DNA of 46,694 bases from Bacteroidaceae bacterium (GCA_017548075.1 JAFYNL010000049.1:1-46694); one strand, 5' to 3'. Shown: positions 14,889 to 23,719, counted from the stretch's first letter. A program made the numbers and translations. The notes: generated from the sequence alone by a model not told the origin.

Positions 14889-15974
14889 ATGAAACAGAGA
14901 CATTTTATATTTTCTATTATCTTTTTTCTGTTGTCTGTGGTCTGTTGTCCGTTGTCTATGACGGCACAAACCGAAGTAGAACCCTTCGTGCCTGGAAGCA
15001 CACTCGAGGGCGTTGCCTATTATCTGCCACGAACCGCTTTCCGAGTTACCGTGATTGCAGAGAAGACGACCATCAAGCCTGGCGATTTCTACAAATATGC
15101 CGACCGCTATCTTCGCCTTCAGAACGTTCCTACAGAGCAAACCGTTCAGTGGAACCTCAAGAGCATCACGCTGGAGCCTTACGGCAAGCCCGACAAGAAG
15201 AAGGCTTATAGCATCAAGCTCAAGAGCAAGACTGTGGCTCCGCTTGTTGGCCTTAGTCGCGATGGTATCTTGCTGAGTATCAATTGCGATGCCAACGAGA
15301 CTTTCCTTCCCGACCTGCCTAAGCCCGAGAAAGGAGCTGCTCCCGAGAACCCTCGTTCCTATATGACTCAGGAGATTCTCGCAGCCGGAAGTACAGCCAA
15401 GATGGCAGAACTCTGTGCTCAGGAGATTTATGACATCCGAGATAGCAAGAATGCGCTTGTTCGCGGAGAAGCAGAAAATACGCCCAAAGACGGGGCTCAA
15501 CTCAAACTGATGCTCGACCAACTCGACAAGCAGGCTTCCGTACTCGAGTCGCTTTTCAGTGGAACTTCGCAAACAGATACAGAGGTCTTCTCCTTCTTCT
15601 ACGACCCTCAGCAGGAAACCAACCGCGATGTCCTCTTCCGTTTCTCGCAGAAGCTTGGCGTTTTGGATGCCGAAAACCTTGCAGGCGAACCGGTTGTCAT
15701 TTCCATAAAAGTGCTCGAGACGATTCCCACGACTGTTCCTTCGGAAGAAGTCGCCAAGAAGCGTGCAAAGATGGACCACGGCGTTTACTACAACATCCCT
15801 GCTCGAGCCAAGATAAATGTCTCGTACAACGGGCAAGAATATGCCAATTTGGAGACTCCGATGGCTCAGTTCGGCATTGTGGAAATCCTGTCCAATACCC
15901 TCTTCGATAAGAAGACAAACACCCAAGTTACCTTCTTCCAAACGACTGGAGGCACGAAGGACATCATGGAATAG
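14889..15974 (+). CDS. DUF4831 family secreted protein
   Basis: 361 residues from the preferred ATG at 14889 (MKQRHFIFSIIFFLLSVVCC...). An in-frame ATG at 14859 lies inside the heptanucleotide repeat and would add ten residues ahead of a normal signal peptide, so it is less likely. After the signal peptide (cleavage near TAQ) the protein reads 'LEGVAYYLPRTAFRVTVIAEKTTIKPGDFYKYADRYL', which I recognise as the DUF4831 opening found in Bacteroidales. The family has no known function. Its hydrophobic signal core is encoded by a second heptanucleotide repeat (14927-14961). It is followed by repeat array B, which runs into a terminator-like hairpin. Confidence 0.82.
   Translation: MKQRHFIFSIIFFLLSVVCCPLSMTAQTEVEPFVPGSTLEGVAYYLPRTAFRVTVIAEKTTIKPGDFYKYADRYLRLQNVPTEQTVQWNLKSITLEPYGKPDKKKAYSIKLKSKTVAPLVGLSRDGILLSINCDANETFLPDLPKPEKGAAPENPRSYMTQEILAAGSTAKMAELCAQEIYDIRDSKNALVRGEAENTPKDGAQLKLMLDQLDKQASVLESLFSGTSQTDTEVFSFFYDPQQETNRDVLFRFSQKLGVLDAENLAGEPVVISIKVLETIPTTVPSEEVAKKRAKMDHGVYYNIPARAKINVSYNGQEYANLETPMAQFGIVEILSNTLFDKKTNTQVTFFQTTGGTKDIME
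14927..14961 (+). repeat. Heptanucleotide repeat inside the DUF4831 signal-peptide coding region
   Basis: Consecutive 7-mers TCTGTTG, TCTGTGG, TCTGTTG, TCCGTTG, TCTATGA encode 'LLSVVCCPLSM'. It matches the coding-strand repeat in the M16 lipoprotein signal (CCLLAVVCCLFSC) in both unit and reading frame. Confidence 0.8.
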
Positions 15975-16026
15975 AAGTCGTTGATTATCAGGCTTCTGTG
16001 TTACATCGGAAAAGATGCCCAGTGAA

Positions 16027-16190
16027 GTTGGCAAAGTTCACGTGTGAAGATGACAAACTTCACGTGTGAAGATTGCAAAGTTCACGTGTGATGTTTGGCA
16101 ACGTAACGTGTTATGATTGCAAACGTAACGTGTTATGATTGCAAACGTAACTGGGGTTGTTCACCAAGTTAACGTATGGCGTTGGGAAAC
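16027..16190 (+). repeat. 22-bp intergenic tandem repeat, array B (7 units plus a partial one)
   Basis: Units start at 16027 and every 22 bp to 16159, with a 10-bp partial unit at 16181. The first three carry the variant core TTCACGTGTGA, units 4 and 5 carry GTAACGTGTTA, and the last two are degenerate. This is the longest of the five arrays. It begins 53 bp after the DUF4831 stop and its last part is embedded in a hairpin. Confidence 0.9.
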
Positions 16191-16215
16191 TCTCAACGCC
16201 ATATTTGTTTTCTTA
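16175..16215 (+). terminator. Terminator-like hairpin built from the end of array B
   Basis: Stem TATGGCGTTG (16175-16184) pairs with CAACGCCATA (16194-16203) across a 9-base loop. A T-rich stretch TTTGTTTTCTT follows. It is the first good terminator after the DUF4831 gene. Confidence 0.7.
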
Positions 16216-16271
16216 AACATATTTTTTTGATTTTTTTGAGGAATTATTCGCATTTATTAAAATTAATTATG

Positions 16272-16279
16272 TATCTTTG
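16272..16279 (+). promoter_or_regulatory. Promoter -7 box for the 1288-residue surface protein unit
   Basis: TATCTTTG at 16272-16279 matches the Bacteroidetes -7 consensus. No good TTTG is seen 19-20 bp upstream. The predicted leader is about 75 bases, AT-rich and without a Shine-Dalgarno sequence, as is common in this phylum. Confidence 0.6.
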
Positions 16280-16357
16280 CCTTGTTTTAAGCTAAAAAAA
16301 CAACTGTATAACAATAAACCTTTTTATTAACCTTTTAATTAAACAAACACATTTTCT

Positions 16358-19300
16358 ATGAGTAAAAAACTACTGAATCTGTGCATGGTAGCGCTGTTGA
16401 GCGTTATTAGCACAGCTGCGTGGGCGCTTGACAAAGTAGATGGCGTTTACCAGATTGGTACGGCGGAAGACCTGAAGGCTTTCGCAGAACTCGTAAACGG
16501 TACTGAGCCTTATGCCAATGCTGTCTTGACAGCCGACATCGACAAAGGCACCGAGAACTACAGAATCGGTCGTGACGGCCAGGACTTCCAGGGAGTCTTC
16601 GACGGCGCAGGTCACACCATTACCTACAACATGACCTTTGAGGAGAATGGTGCAGGCCTCTTCCGCAACGTCGGCGTACATGCCTTAATCCAGAACCTGA
16701 AAGTGCAAGGTACCATTAACACCAACAGTTCCTTCGCTGGCAGTATCGCCGGATGGAACAGTGGTCGCATCCGTGGCTGCTATGCTGATGTCACCATTAA
16801 CAGCAGCAAGTCAGGCGACGCTACCGATGGCGGCTTGGTTGGTATCGCTTATCGCGGCACAGTCATTGAGAACTGTCTGGCAAAGGTTAAAATCTTAGGC
16901 GAAAGCACCCAGAACTGCGGCGGTGTCGTAGGTTGGGCAAACGACAAGATCAACATCATGAACTGCTTGATCGTCAGCGATGGCAGCACCCTCGACGTAT
17001 CTAACGGTGCAAGTGCAAACATCGCACGCAACGGCGGCAATATTAATGTTGTTAACCTTGAGACCTACAACACTAACCCTTACGGAAACCGTCCTGCTGG
17101 TGCCAACTACAACAACTATGTTACTCAGCAGTGGGGCAACAACAATGCAACAACCGTTGTGCCTCTTGCCGACCTCGCTGACGGCCGTATCTGCTATCAG
17201 CTGAACAACGACCAGAGCAAGATCAACTGGGTTCAGAAGATTGGTACAGACCCATTCCCCGTTCCCGCAGCATTTGGCGAAGGACAGGTTTATGCATCTG
17301 GTGCTACAGGCTGTAACGGTCAGGGCGAAGGTCTCACCTACTCTAACGAGGGAACTGTTCAGGCAACAGCTCACACATTCGACAAGTATGGCATCTGCTC
17401 CGTTTGCGGTTGCTACAACTTCAATGGCTTAGAATTTGACGTTGCAGACAATGCCGTTCTCTTTAAGACTGCAGACGATATCTATCTGGCAGAAGGTTGG
17501 AACCGTATCGGCGACGGCTTCAAGCTGAACATGAAGATGGTTGACGACATTGAAGTTCCAGCAGGCGGCTATATTTTCAACACCAGCAACTGGGTGGACG
17601 GTAACTTCGACGGCCAAGGTCACACTCTGACCATCAATATGACCGAAGGTGAGCATGTTGCCTTCATTCCTGAGATGACCGGTAACTTCGAGAACGTCAT
17701 CATGCACGGTTCGATTACAACCAGCGGTTCACGCGCAGGCTCTATCTCTGCAAATGGTCGTATGGCTTTGATTCGTAACGTCTACTCCGACATTAACATC
17801 ACTTCCTCTTTGGTCGGCGACAACACCTCTGGTGGTTTCTGCGGCTGGATGGGTGACAAGGAAAAGAGAGTCGAGAACTGTATCTATGCAGGTACCTTCA
17901 CTTTGCCAGGTGCTGACGGTGGCGCAAGATGTGCACGCGTTGGCGGCTTCAGCGGTTGGGCAGCAACCAAGACATACTTCACCAATTGTGCAGTTCTTGG
18001 CAAATTCATTGGTGCCGGTAACCAGACTCTGGACAACGACACAGAGAACTCCGGTAACATCTCTCGTAACTATGGCAATGTAGTTTCTGAGAATGTGTAT
18101 GTCCTCAATCCTATTGTAGGTAACTCCGTTGGAGACGCTGACAAATACACTTTCTATGGTGAGGTAGTTGAGACTACTGAAACAAATGAGGAAGGCGAAG
18201 AGGTGACCACTAAGATTTATGTACCCAATACCGAAGGCGTTGCCAATGGCGAACTTACATTCTTGCTGAACGGCAAGGAGAGCGGTCTCGACCGTTTCTA
18301 TCAACTGATTGGCACAGACCCCAATCCTCTGCCTGTTGCAAAGGAAGGTGCACTCGTTTACTGCGTTGCTGCAGAATATCGTTGCGACGGCACACCTCTG
18401 GGTGATGACGTAACATACTCTAATTCAGAAGCTAGTGCAAACATTCCTGACCATACGAATGTAGATGGCTGGTGTACCGTCTGCGGCGCTCTCCAGGAAG
18501 ATTACATTACTCCCGTCGATGGCTGGTATGAAATCAGCAACGGCACACAACTCGCATGGTGGAGCAACTACGCAACAAAGTATCCTACCGTTAAGGGACG
18601 TCTGACAGCCGACATCAATATGTCTGGCAAGATGGCTAAATTCAGACCCATTGGTTCACAGGCTAGCTTATTCGTTGGCGAGTTCGACGGTCAAGGTCAC
18701 GTAATCAAGAACTTTGTTCTCACAAGTTCCAGCGACTATCAAGGTCTGTTTGGCGTTATCGGCGGTGGTGCCGTTATCAAGAACTTTGTTCTCGATAGCA
18801 CTTGCTCTATCACGGGTGGTGCATTCTGCGGTGCTATTGGCGGTACCAATGGTGGTGGCGACGTTTACATTTCCAACCTGGGTAACGAAGGTACTGTAAC
18901 AGGTTCTGCACAGAACGCATCTGGCATCCTTGGTGTTGACATGAGTGGTGCTGCAACCCTCCACATCACCAACTGCTACGTAACGGGAGCTGTCAAGGGC
19001 GCTCGTGAATCTGCTACTATCTGCTCTTGGTCAAATTCAGCTTCAGTTATTAAGGACTGCTGGAGTTCTGCAACACTGGAAGGCATTTACGGTACTGGCT
19101 CCTTCACTCGCGGTCAGACTTCTGTTGTCAATTGCTACGAGGTAGATATTGAAGGTATCGATGGTCAGCAATATGGCGACGACCACACTAAGGACAAGAC
19201 CAATCTCATTACAGCAGAGGAAATCGCAAACGGTGCTCTTTGCGCTAAACTGAATACCGTTGACTTCCGTCAGAATGTTGGTGAGGACACACATCCCGTA

Positions 19301-20224
19301 TTCAATCAGACTCATGCTGTCGTGAAGGAAATCACTGAAGCTGGTTATGCTACTATGTACATTCCCGCTGAAGTGACAATTCCCAATGGCGTATCTGTAT
19401 TCACTGGCGAGTTCGAAGAGACTTGGCTGAAGCTGAATCCTGTAGAAGGTACAGTTCCTGCTTTAGAGCCTGTAGTACTGAAGGGTGCTAAGGGTTACTA
19501 CGGCTTCATGCCTGCTGCCGCTGCTACTGAGAGCGTGGATGTGGTCTTCTCTTCGTTAGGCTATGCAAACGAAGCAGTCATTCCAGAAACAGTTGAGGTT
19601 GGGAATCTGACCCTCAACTTTGCTCAAGGTACTAATACTCAAAATCTTGCTCCTAAGTACTACACCGCTAGTGGTGGCAGTGCTCGTATCTATGCAGGCA
19701 ATACTATGAGTATCTCTGCAGGTGGCGCAACTATCACAAAGATTGTGTTTACTCTAAGCAACAACGGTGTGCCCACATTCGAATCGGGTAGCTACGATGC
19801 AGGTTCCTACACATGGGAAGGTGAGGAAACAACTGTAACAGTTGGAGCCTCTGCCCAAGTCCGCATCAAGAGCATGGTTGTTTATTATAGCGTTGCCGGT
19901 GAAGGAACTGCAAATATCGAAGGCAATGTTCTGAAGGGAACTGCTGAAGAGATTGACGCTGCAGGCAAGTACATCCTCGCTCAACCCGAAGGCGAACCCG
20001 TAGGCTTCTACCTCGCAAACGGTGGTAAGATTGCTGCTGGCAAGGCTTATCTGGAAGTTGAAGGAGAAGTTAAGGCATTCCTCTTCAGCGAAGACGATGC
20101 AACTGGCATTGCTAACGTTGAGAAGACTATCGAGAACGGAGCTATCTACAATCTTGCAGGTCAACGCATCAGCAAGATGCAGAAGGGCGTCAACATTATT
20201 AACGGTAAAAAAGTTCTTAAATAA
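16358..20224 (+). CDS. Large beta-helix (GLUG-like) surface protein with T9SS-type tail
   Basis: 1288 residues. Signal peptide about 1-23 (ending TAAWA). Three copies of a right-handed beta-helix-like module follow, each beginning with a 'F(D/E)GxGHxI' turn ('FDGAGHTITYNM', 'FDGQGHTLTINM', 'FDGQGHVIKNFVL') and continuing with GLUG-like strands ('GSIAGWNSGRIRGCYA', 'GGLVGIAYRGTVIENC'). Between modules sit two small Cys knuckles with shared context, 'YGICSVCG' and 'GWCTVCG', possibly metal sites. Near the C-terminus is a module 'AAGKYILAQPEGEPVGFYLA', then the sorting tail 'YNLAGQRISKMQKGVNIING' and KKVLK. It is probably a cell-surface adhesin or glycan-binding protein exported by T9SS; the ligand is unknown. 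Its stop codon overlaps the start of a 51-residue peptide gene. Confidence 0.85.
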   Translation: MSKKLLNLCMVALLSVISTAAWALDKVDGVYQIGTAEDLKAFAELVNGTEPYANAVLTADIDKGTENYRIGRDGQDFQGVFDGAGHTITYNMTFEENGAGLFRNVGVHALIQNLKVQGTINTNSSFAGSIAGWNSGRIRGCYADVTINSSKSGDATDGGLVGIAYRGTVIENCLAKVKILGESTQNCGGVVGWANDKINIMNCLIVSDGSTLDVSNGASANIARNGGNINVVNLETYNTNPYGNRPAGANYNNYVTQQWGNNNATTVVPLADLADGRICYQLNNDQSKINWVQKIGTDPFPVPAAFGEGQVYASGATGCNGQGEGLTYSNEGTVQATAHTFDKYGICSVCGCYNFNGLEFDVADNAVLFKTADDIYLAEGWNRIGDGFKLNMKMVDDIEVPAGGYIFNTSNWVDGNFDGQGHTLTINMTEGEHVAFIPEMTGNFENVIMHGSITTSGSRAGSISANGRMALIRNVYSDINITSSLVGDNTSGGFCGWMGDKEKRVENCIYAGTFTLPGADGGARCARVGGFSGWAATKTYFTNCAVLGKFIGAGNQTLDNDTENSGNISRNYGNVVSENVYVLNPIVGNSVGDADKYTFYGEVVETTETNEEGEEVTTKIYVPNTEGVANGELTFLLNGKESGLDRFYQLIGTDPNPLPVAKEGALVYCVAAEYRCDGTPLGDDVTYSNSEASANIPDHTNVDGWCTVCGALQEDYITPVDGWYEISNGTQLAWWSNYATKYPTVKGRLTADINMSGKMAKFRPIGSQASLFVGEFDGQGHVIKNFVLTSSSDYQGLFGVIGGGAVIKNFVLDSTCSITGGAFCGAIGGTNGGGDVYISNLGNEGTVTGSAQNASGILGVDMSGAATLHITNCYVTGAVKGARESATICSWSNSASVIKDCWSSATLEGIYGTGSFTRGQTSVVNCYEVDIEGIDGQQYGDDHTKDKTNLITAEEIANGALCAKLNTVDFRQNVGEDTHPVFNQTHAVVKEITEAGYATMYIPAEVTIPNGVSVFTGEFEETWLKLNPVEGTVPALEPVVLKGAKGYYGFMPAAAATESVDVVFSSLGYANEAVIPETVEVGNLTLNFAQGTNTQNLAPKYYTASGGSARIYAGNTMSISAGGATITKIVFTLSNNGVPTFESGSYDAGSYTWEGEETTVTVGASAQVRIKSMVVYYSVAGEGTANIEGNVLKGTAEEIDAAGKYILAQPEGEPVGFYLANGGKIAAGKAYLEVEGEVKAFLFSEDDATGIANVEKTIENGAIYNLAGQRISKMQKGVNIINGKKVLK

Positions 20225-20379
20225 TGAAAAAGTATTTTGCTCCTGCAATGCAGGTAAATGAAGCTCAAGCTGCACAGATGCTTGCAGAAAGTCTTATCAT
20301 CAGTAGCGACAAGACTGTCGACGGCAGCCAGGCTCTTACAAAAGAAGACACTGGCTGGGACATCTGGGCTGACGAATAA
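20224..20379 (+). CDS. 51-residue peptide translationally coupled to the surface protein, copy 1
   Basis: Too short for usual gene finders. The start overlaps the upstream stop as TAATG (A at 20224 shared), which favours coupled translation. The sequence opens MKKYFAPAMQVNEAQAAQ, continues QMLAESLIISSDKTVDGSQ and ends in an acidic, tryptophan-rich tail with 'GWDIWADE'. There is no signal peptide or membrane helix. The middle could be an amphipathic helix followed by a flexible Ser/Asp segment. The copy at 23530 shares nearly all residues and a 50-base identical DNA run, so the reading frame is real. A terminator follows 21 bp later. Function is unknown; short proteins with a 'KKYxxP' start and 'WDIW'-like end seem to recur in Bacteroidales, but that is memory, not a search. 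Confidence 0.85.
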   Translation: MKKYFAPAMQVNEAQAAQMLAESLIISSDKTVDGSQALTKEDTGWDIWADE

Positions 20380-20399
20380 TCATTAAGCACTCTATTCAG

Positions 20400-20433
20400 G
20401 AGGCAGTTCTCGCAAAGAGGGCTGCCTCTTTTT
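20400..20433 (+). terminator. Rho-independent terminator after peptide copy 1
   Basis: Stem GAGGCAG (20400-20406) pairs with CTGCCTC (20422-20428), followed directly by TTTTTG. It closes the first surface protein-peptide transcription unit. Confidence 0.85.
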
Positions 20434-20451
20434 GTTGGAGACGCTAAGGTC

Positions 20452-20517
20452 GTTTGCAAAGTTAACGTGGGTAGTTGCCCAACTTAACACGTGTAGTTGG
20501 ACAAGTTAACGTGGGTA
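20452..20517 (+). repeat. 22-bp intergenic tandem repeat, array C (3 units)
   Basis: Units start at 20452, 20474 and 20496. Units 1 and 3 end in AACGTGGGTA rather than AACGTGTTA; unit 2 has AACACGTGTA. Orientation is the same as in the other arrays. It lies between the terminator of peptide copy 1 and the promoter of the next unit. Confidence 0.88.
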
Positions 20518-20548
20518 GTTTTTGAATTACATTTTTCTTGGTTTTTTG

Positions 20549-20579
20549 TTTGCCATATTATAAATAATGTGTAACTTTG
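20549..20579 (+). promoter_or_regulatory. Promoter of the 960-residue surface protein unit
   Basis: The -33 box TTTG is at 20549-20552 and the -7 box TAACTTTG at 20572-20579, spaced by 19 bp. The leader is about 65 bases, AT-rich and without a Shine-Dalgarno sequence. Confidence 0.75.
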
Positions 20580-20647
20580 TGGCGTAATATGTCGTTAAAT
20601 CTAACAACAAACCTATAAACCAACTTATTCCTAAAACTAAATCTATT

Positions 20648-23530
20648 ATGAAACAAACATTACTAAGTCTTTTGAGGTCGCGAGCCATGATGCTCGTAGC
20701 CTTGATGTGTGCGCCTTTCATTGGTGCATGGGCAGACAGCGAAACCATCACATTTGGTTCGTTAACTCCGGCGCTGGAGAACGGAGTGCAATACTCTGAT
20801 CCTTTTGGCACTAACATCAGCGTTACTTTTGGTGGCGGTGGCAACAATGGTAAGTACTACAACACAGGCAATGGCATCCGCATTTATAGCAATGGAACCA
20901 TTACAATCACGGCTAATGACAATACCATTACTGCAATCCAAACAACTTTCTCAGAAGCAGCTTATGCTCCTGCATCTGCTGATGTTTGGACAAGCGATGG
21001 TGAAGGAACAGGAACTTCCGGAGCATCTGCATCTTGGGAAGGCTCTGCTACTAAAGTTGTGATGACTTATCCCTCAAGCAGTGGACAATGGCGCCTTCAG
21101 GCCATCAAAGTCACCTATGTTACAGACGGCCCTCCTGCTTGTGAAACTCCCACCTTCTCTCCCGAAGCTGGAACTTTCCTTACAGCTCAAAGCGTGGAAA
21201 TCAGTTCGGAAACAGAAGGCGCAACTATCTACTATACAGTTGACGGCTCAGAACCTACCGAAAAGAGCCCAGTATACACAGAAGCCATTTCTGTAAACGA
21301 GACAACTACAATCAAGGCCATTGCCGCGAAGGAAGAATATAGCAATAGTGCTGTTGCCAGCGCAACCTATAAGATTGTTGCTTTCGAACATGCAGGAACT
21401 GCAGAAGACCCATACTCTGTGGCTGATGCTCGCATTGCCATTGATACAAATACTGGCGTTACTGGTGTCTATGCAACAGGTATCGTCTCCAAGATTGTGA
21501 CGGCTTACAATTCTCAATTCGGCAATATCTCCTATAATATTTCTGCCGACGGCTCTACCGATGGCGAACAACTCCAAGCTTTCCGTGGTAAAGGTAAGGA
21601 TGGAGAATGGTTCACCTCCAACTATGATGTTATGGTGGGCGATGTTGTGGTTGTTTATGGTAATCTGACGAAATATGGTTCAACTTACGAGTTCGCTGCC
21701 GACAATCAGCTTGTCAGCCAGGTGCGCAAGCCTGTTGAGGTAACTGTTGGCGAGAGCGGCTATGCCACAATGTATCTGCCTTATGCAGTTGAATTGGGTG
21801 GTGTACTGCCTTCATCAGATCTGCCCACACCTGTTGGCTCTTGGACATTCGACGATCCCGAGAACCCATTGGCAGGCACAGGCACAGCAACTCTCACACC
21901 ATCTACACATAGCACATCTAAGCCCACTTGGCTCGAGAGAAAGGAAAGCCTTGAAGCTGCTGGCATCCAAGTAATTGACGGTGGTCTGTATCTTCCCAAA
22001 GGCTCAAGCCTGAATATGGATACCAATAATGGTGCAACAGGTTTCGACAAATATACTGTTATGTTCGACATCTGTGCAGACGATATGACTGGCTACAATC
22101 CTCTTTGGCAGAATAGTATTACCGACAGCAAGGACGGCAGCCTCTTCATCAAGAACGGACAGATAGGTCTGGGCGGCTCTCTCGGCTACAATGGCGACTT
22201 CAAAGCTGGTCAGTGGTATCGTGTCGTATTGGTAATCGACACTCCCAACAAAGCAGCCCTTTATGTTGACGGAGAGCTGATAAGTTCTTGTGAGCACACA
22301 GACTCTTACAACAAGCACTGGTTGCTGTCAGATCCTGGTGCAGTCTTCTTTGCTGACGAAGATGGTGAGGAGAAAGACATCAAGGTTACCGGTCTCAGCT
22401 TCTGGGATGTTCCCTTTACCCTTAGCCAGGTTGCCGCACTCGGAACTGTTGATGCAACGCCTGAGGTTGAAGTGGTTAAAGTGCCCGAAACTGTTGGTAC
22501 TTGGACCTTCGACGATGCTGAAAATCTGACAGCAGGCACAGGCGTTGCCACGATGGAAGCCACTTCTGGCGTTGCTGTTAACGAAGACGGTAGCGTCACG
22601 GTTGGTGTAGGTGACAACCTGAAGATAACCACCAATCTCCCAGAGGCAAGCCTTAACAGCTATACTTTGATGATGGATGTCAAGTTCCCCGATGTTGCCC
22701 GCTACACTTCTATCATCCAGACCGACCTCAGTAACGTTAACGACGCAGCCCTGTTCGTTCACAACGGACAAATCGGTATCAATTCAGGTGGCTTATACTA
22801 TCACGGTTCACTTGTAAACGACACATGGTATCGTATTGTATTAGTTGTTGACAACTTGGTTATGTCGGAATACGTTGATGGTTTGTTTATTGGCAAGGGT
22901 TCTTCGCAGCTTGATAAGTGGGGCATTAATGGAGGTGCCTTCTTCCTCTTCGAGGATGAGGATAATGAGAACGACGAAGGCATTGCCACAGCAACTGAGA
23001 TTCGTCTTTGGGATAAGGCTCTGACTCCCGCTCAGGTTGCAGCCCTTGGCGCTATTGGTTCAGAACTGAAGGCATTCACTGGTGTGGTTAACGGTGAATA
23101 CTTGACTCTGAATGAAGTTCCGGGAACTATTCCCGCATTCACTCCTGTGGTACTCAAGGCTGCTCCAAACACCTATGTCTTCGAAATGGCCGAGAATGTT
23201 GCTGCTATTGAGGAGAACGACCTAAAGGGCACACTCGAGGACATCGATGCTGCCGGCAAGTATGTTCTTGCTCAGCCTGAAGGCGAACCTGTTGGTTTCT
23301 ACTTGGCAGAAACTGGCACCATTAAGGCAGGTAAGGCTTATCTGGAAAGTGCTAGTGGCGTGAAGGCATTCTACTTCAATGGTGACAGCGCAACTGGCAT
23401 CGAGAACGTGAACTCTGCCCTCGACGCTAACCACAACTTCGACGGAGCTATCTACAACCTCTCTGGTCAGCGCATCAGCAAGATGCAGAAGGGCATTAAC
23501 ATTATTAACGGTAAGAAGATTCTGAAATAA
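20648..23530 (+). CDS. Large multidomain surface protein with two LamG-like domains and T9SS-type tail
   Basis: 960 residues. Signal peptide about 1-29 (ending GAWA). Then a beta-rich domain (30-155); a chitobiase-C-terminal-like domain (160-245, 'ATIYYTVDGSEPTEKSPVY'); an OB-fold-like domain as seen in DUF6359-type proteins (250-365, 'DVMVGDVVVVYGNLTKYG'); and two concanavalin/LamG-like domains of the same lineage, 'VGSWTFDDPENPLAGTGTAT' near 395 and 'VGTWTFDDAENLTAGTGVAT' near 615. The C-terminal module ('DAAGKYVLAQPEGEPVGFYLA') and tail (YNLSGQRISKMQKGINI...KKILK) are close copies of those in the 1288-residue protein. The LamG-like domains suggest glycan or protein binding at the cell surface. 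The stop overlaps the start of peptide copy 2. Confidence 0.84.
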   Translation: MKQTLLSLLRSRAMMLVALMCAPFIGAWADSETITFGSLTPALENGVQYSDPFGTNISVTFGGGGNNGKYYNTGNGIRIYSNGTITITANDNTITAIQTTFSEAAYAPASADVWTSDGEGTGTSGASASWEGSATKVVMTYPSSSGQWRLQAIKVTYVTDGPPACETPTFSPEAGTFLTAQSVEISSETEGATIYYTVDGSEPTEKSPVYTEAISVNETTTIKAIAAKEEYSNSAVASATYKIVAFEHAGTAEDPYSVADARIAIDTNTGVTGVYATGIVSKIVTAYNSQFGNISYNISADGSTDGEQLQAFRGKGKDGEWFTSNYDVMVGDVVVVYGNLTKYGSTYEFAADNQLVSQVRKPVEVTVGESGYATMYLPYAVELGGVLPSSDLPTPVGSWTFDDPENPLAGTGTATLTPSTHSTSKPTWLERKESLEAAGIQVIDGGLYLPKGSSLNMDTNNGATGFDKYTVMFDICADDMTGYNPLWQNSITDSKDGSLFIKNGQIGLGGSLGYNGDFKAGQWYRVVLVIDTPNKAALYVDGELISSCEHTDSYNKHWLLSDPGAVFFADEDGEEKDIKVTGLSFWDVPFTLSQVAALGTVDATPEVEVVKVPETVGTWTFDDAENLTAGTGVATMEATSGVAVNEDGSVTVGVGDNLKITTNLPEASLNSYTLMMDVKFPDVARYTSIIQTDLSNVNDAALFVHNGQIGINSGGLYYHGSLVNDTWYRIVLVVDNLVMSEYVDGLFIGKGSSQLDKWGINGGAFFLFEDEDNENDEGIATATEIRLWDKALTPAQVAALGAIGSELKAFTGVVNGEYLTLNEVPGTIPAFTPVVLKAAPNTYVFEMAENVAAIEENDLKGTLEDIDAAGKYVLAQPEGEPVGFYLAETGTIKAGKAYLESASGVKAFYFNGDSATGIENVNSALDANHNFDGAIYNLSGQRISKMQKGINIINGKKILK

Positions 23531-23682
23531 TGAAAAAATATTTTGCTCCTGCAATGCAGGTTAACGAGGCTCAAACTGCACAAATGCTTGCAGAAAGTCT
23601 TATCATCAGTAGCGACAAGACTGTCGACGGCAGTCAGGCTCTCACAAAAGAAGACAACTCTTGGGACATTTGGGGAGAATAA
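23530..23682 (+). CDS. 50-residue peptide translationally coupled to the surface protein, copy 2
   Basis: Same arrangement as copy 1: TAATG overlap with the upstream stop at 23528-23530. It differs from copy 1 only in one Ala-to-Thr change near residue 16 and in the last eight or so residues (DNSWDIWGE instead of DTGWDIWADE). Bases 23584-23633 are identical to 20278-20327, including third codon positions, which points to recent duplication or gene conversion, or to a constraint on the RNA itself. No signal peptide. The CCTGCaatGCAGG mini-hairpin near the start is also kept in both copies. Function unknown. A terminator follows 37 bp after the stop. Confidence 0.85.
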   Translation: MKKYFAPAMQVNEAQTAQMLAESLIISSDKTVDGSQALTKEDNSWDIWGE

Positions 23683-23719
23683 TTTCCTGCTAAATAGTCT
23701 ACAAAAGTTATAGACATTT

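Noticed and set aside
16027-16190. CRISPR array
   Set aside because: Units abut directly with no unique spacers, units are only 22 bp, and no cas genes are present.
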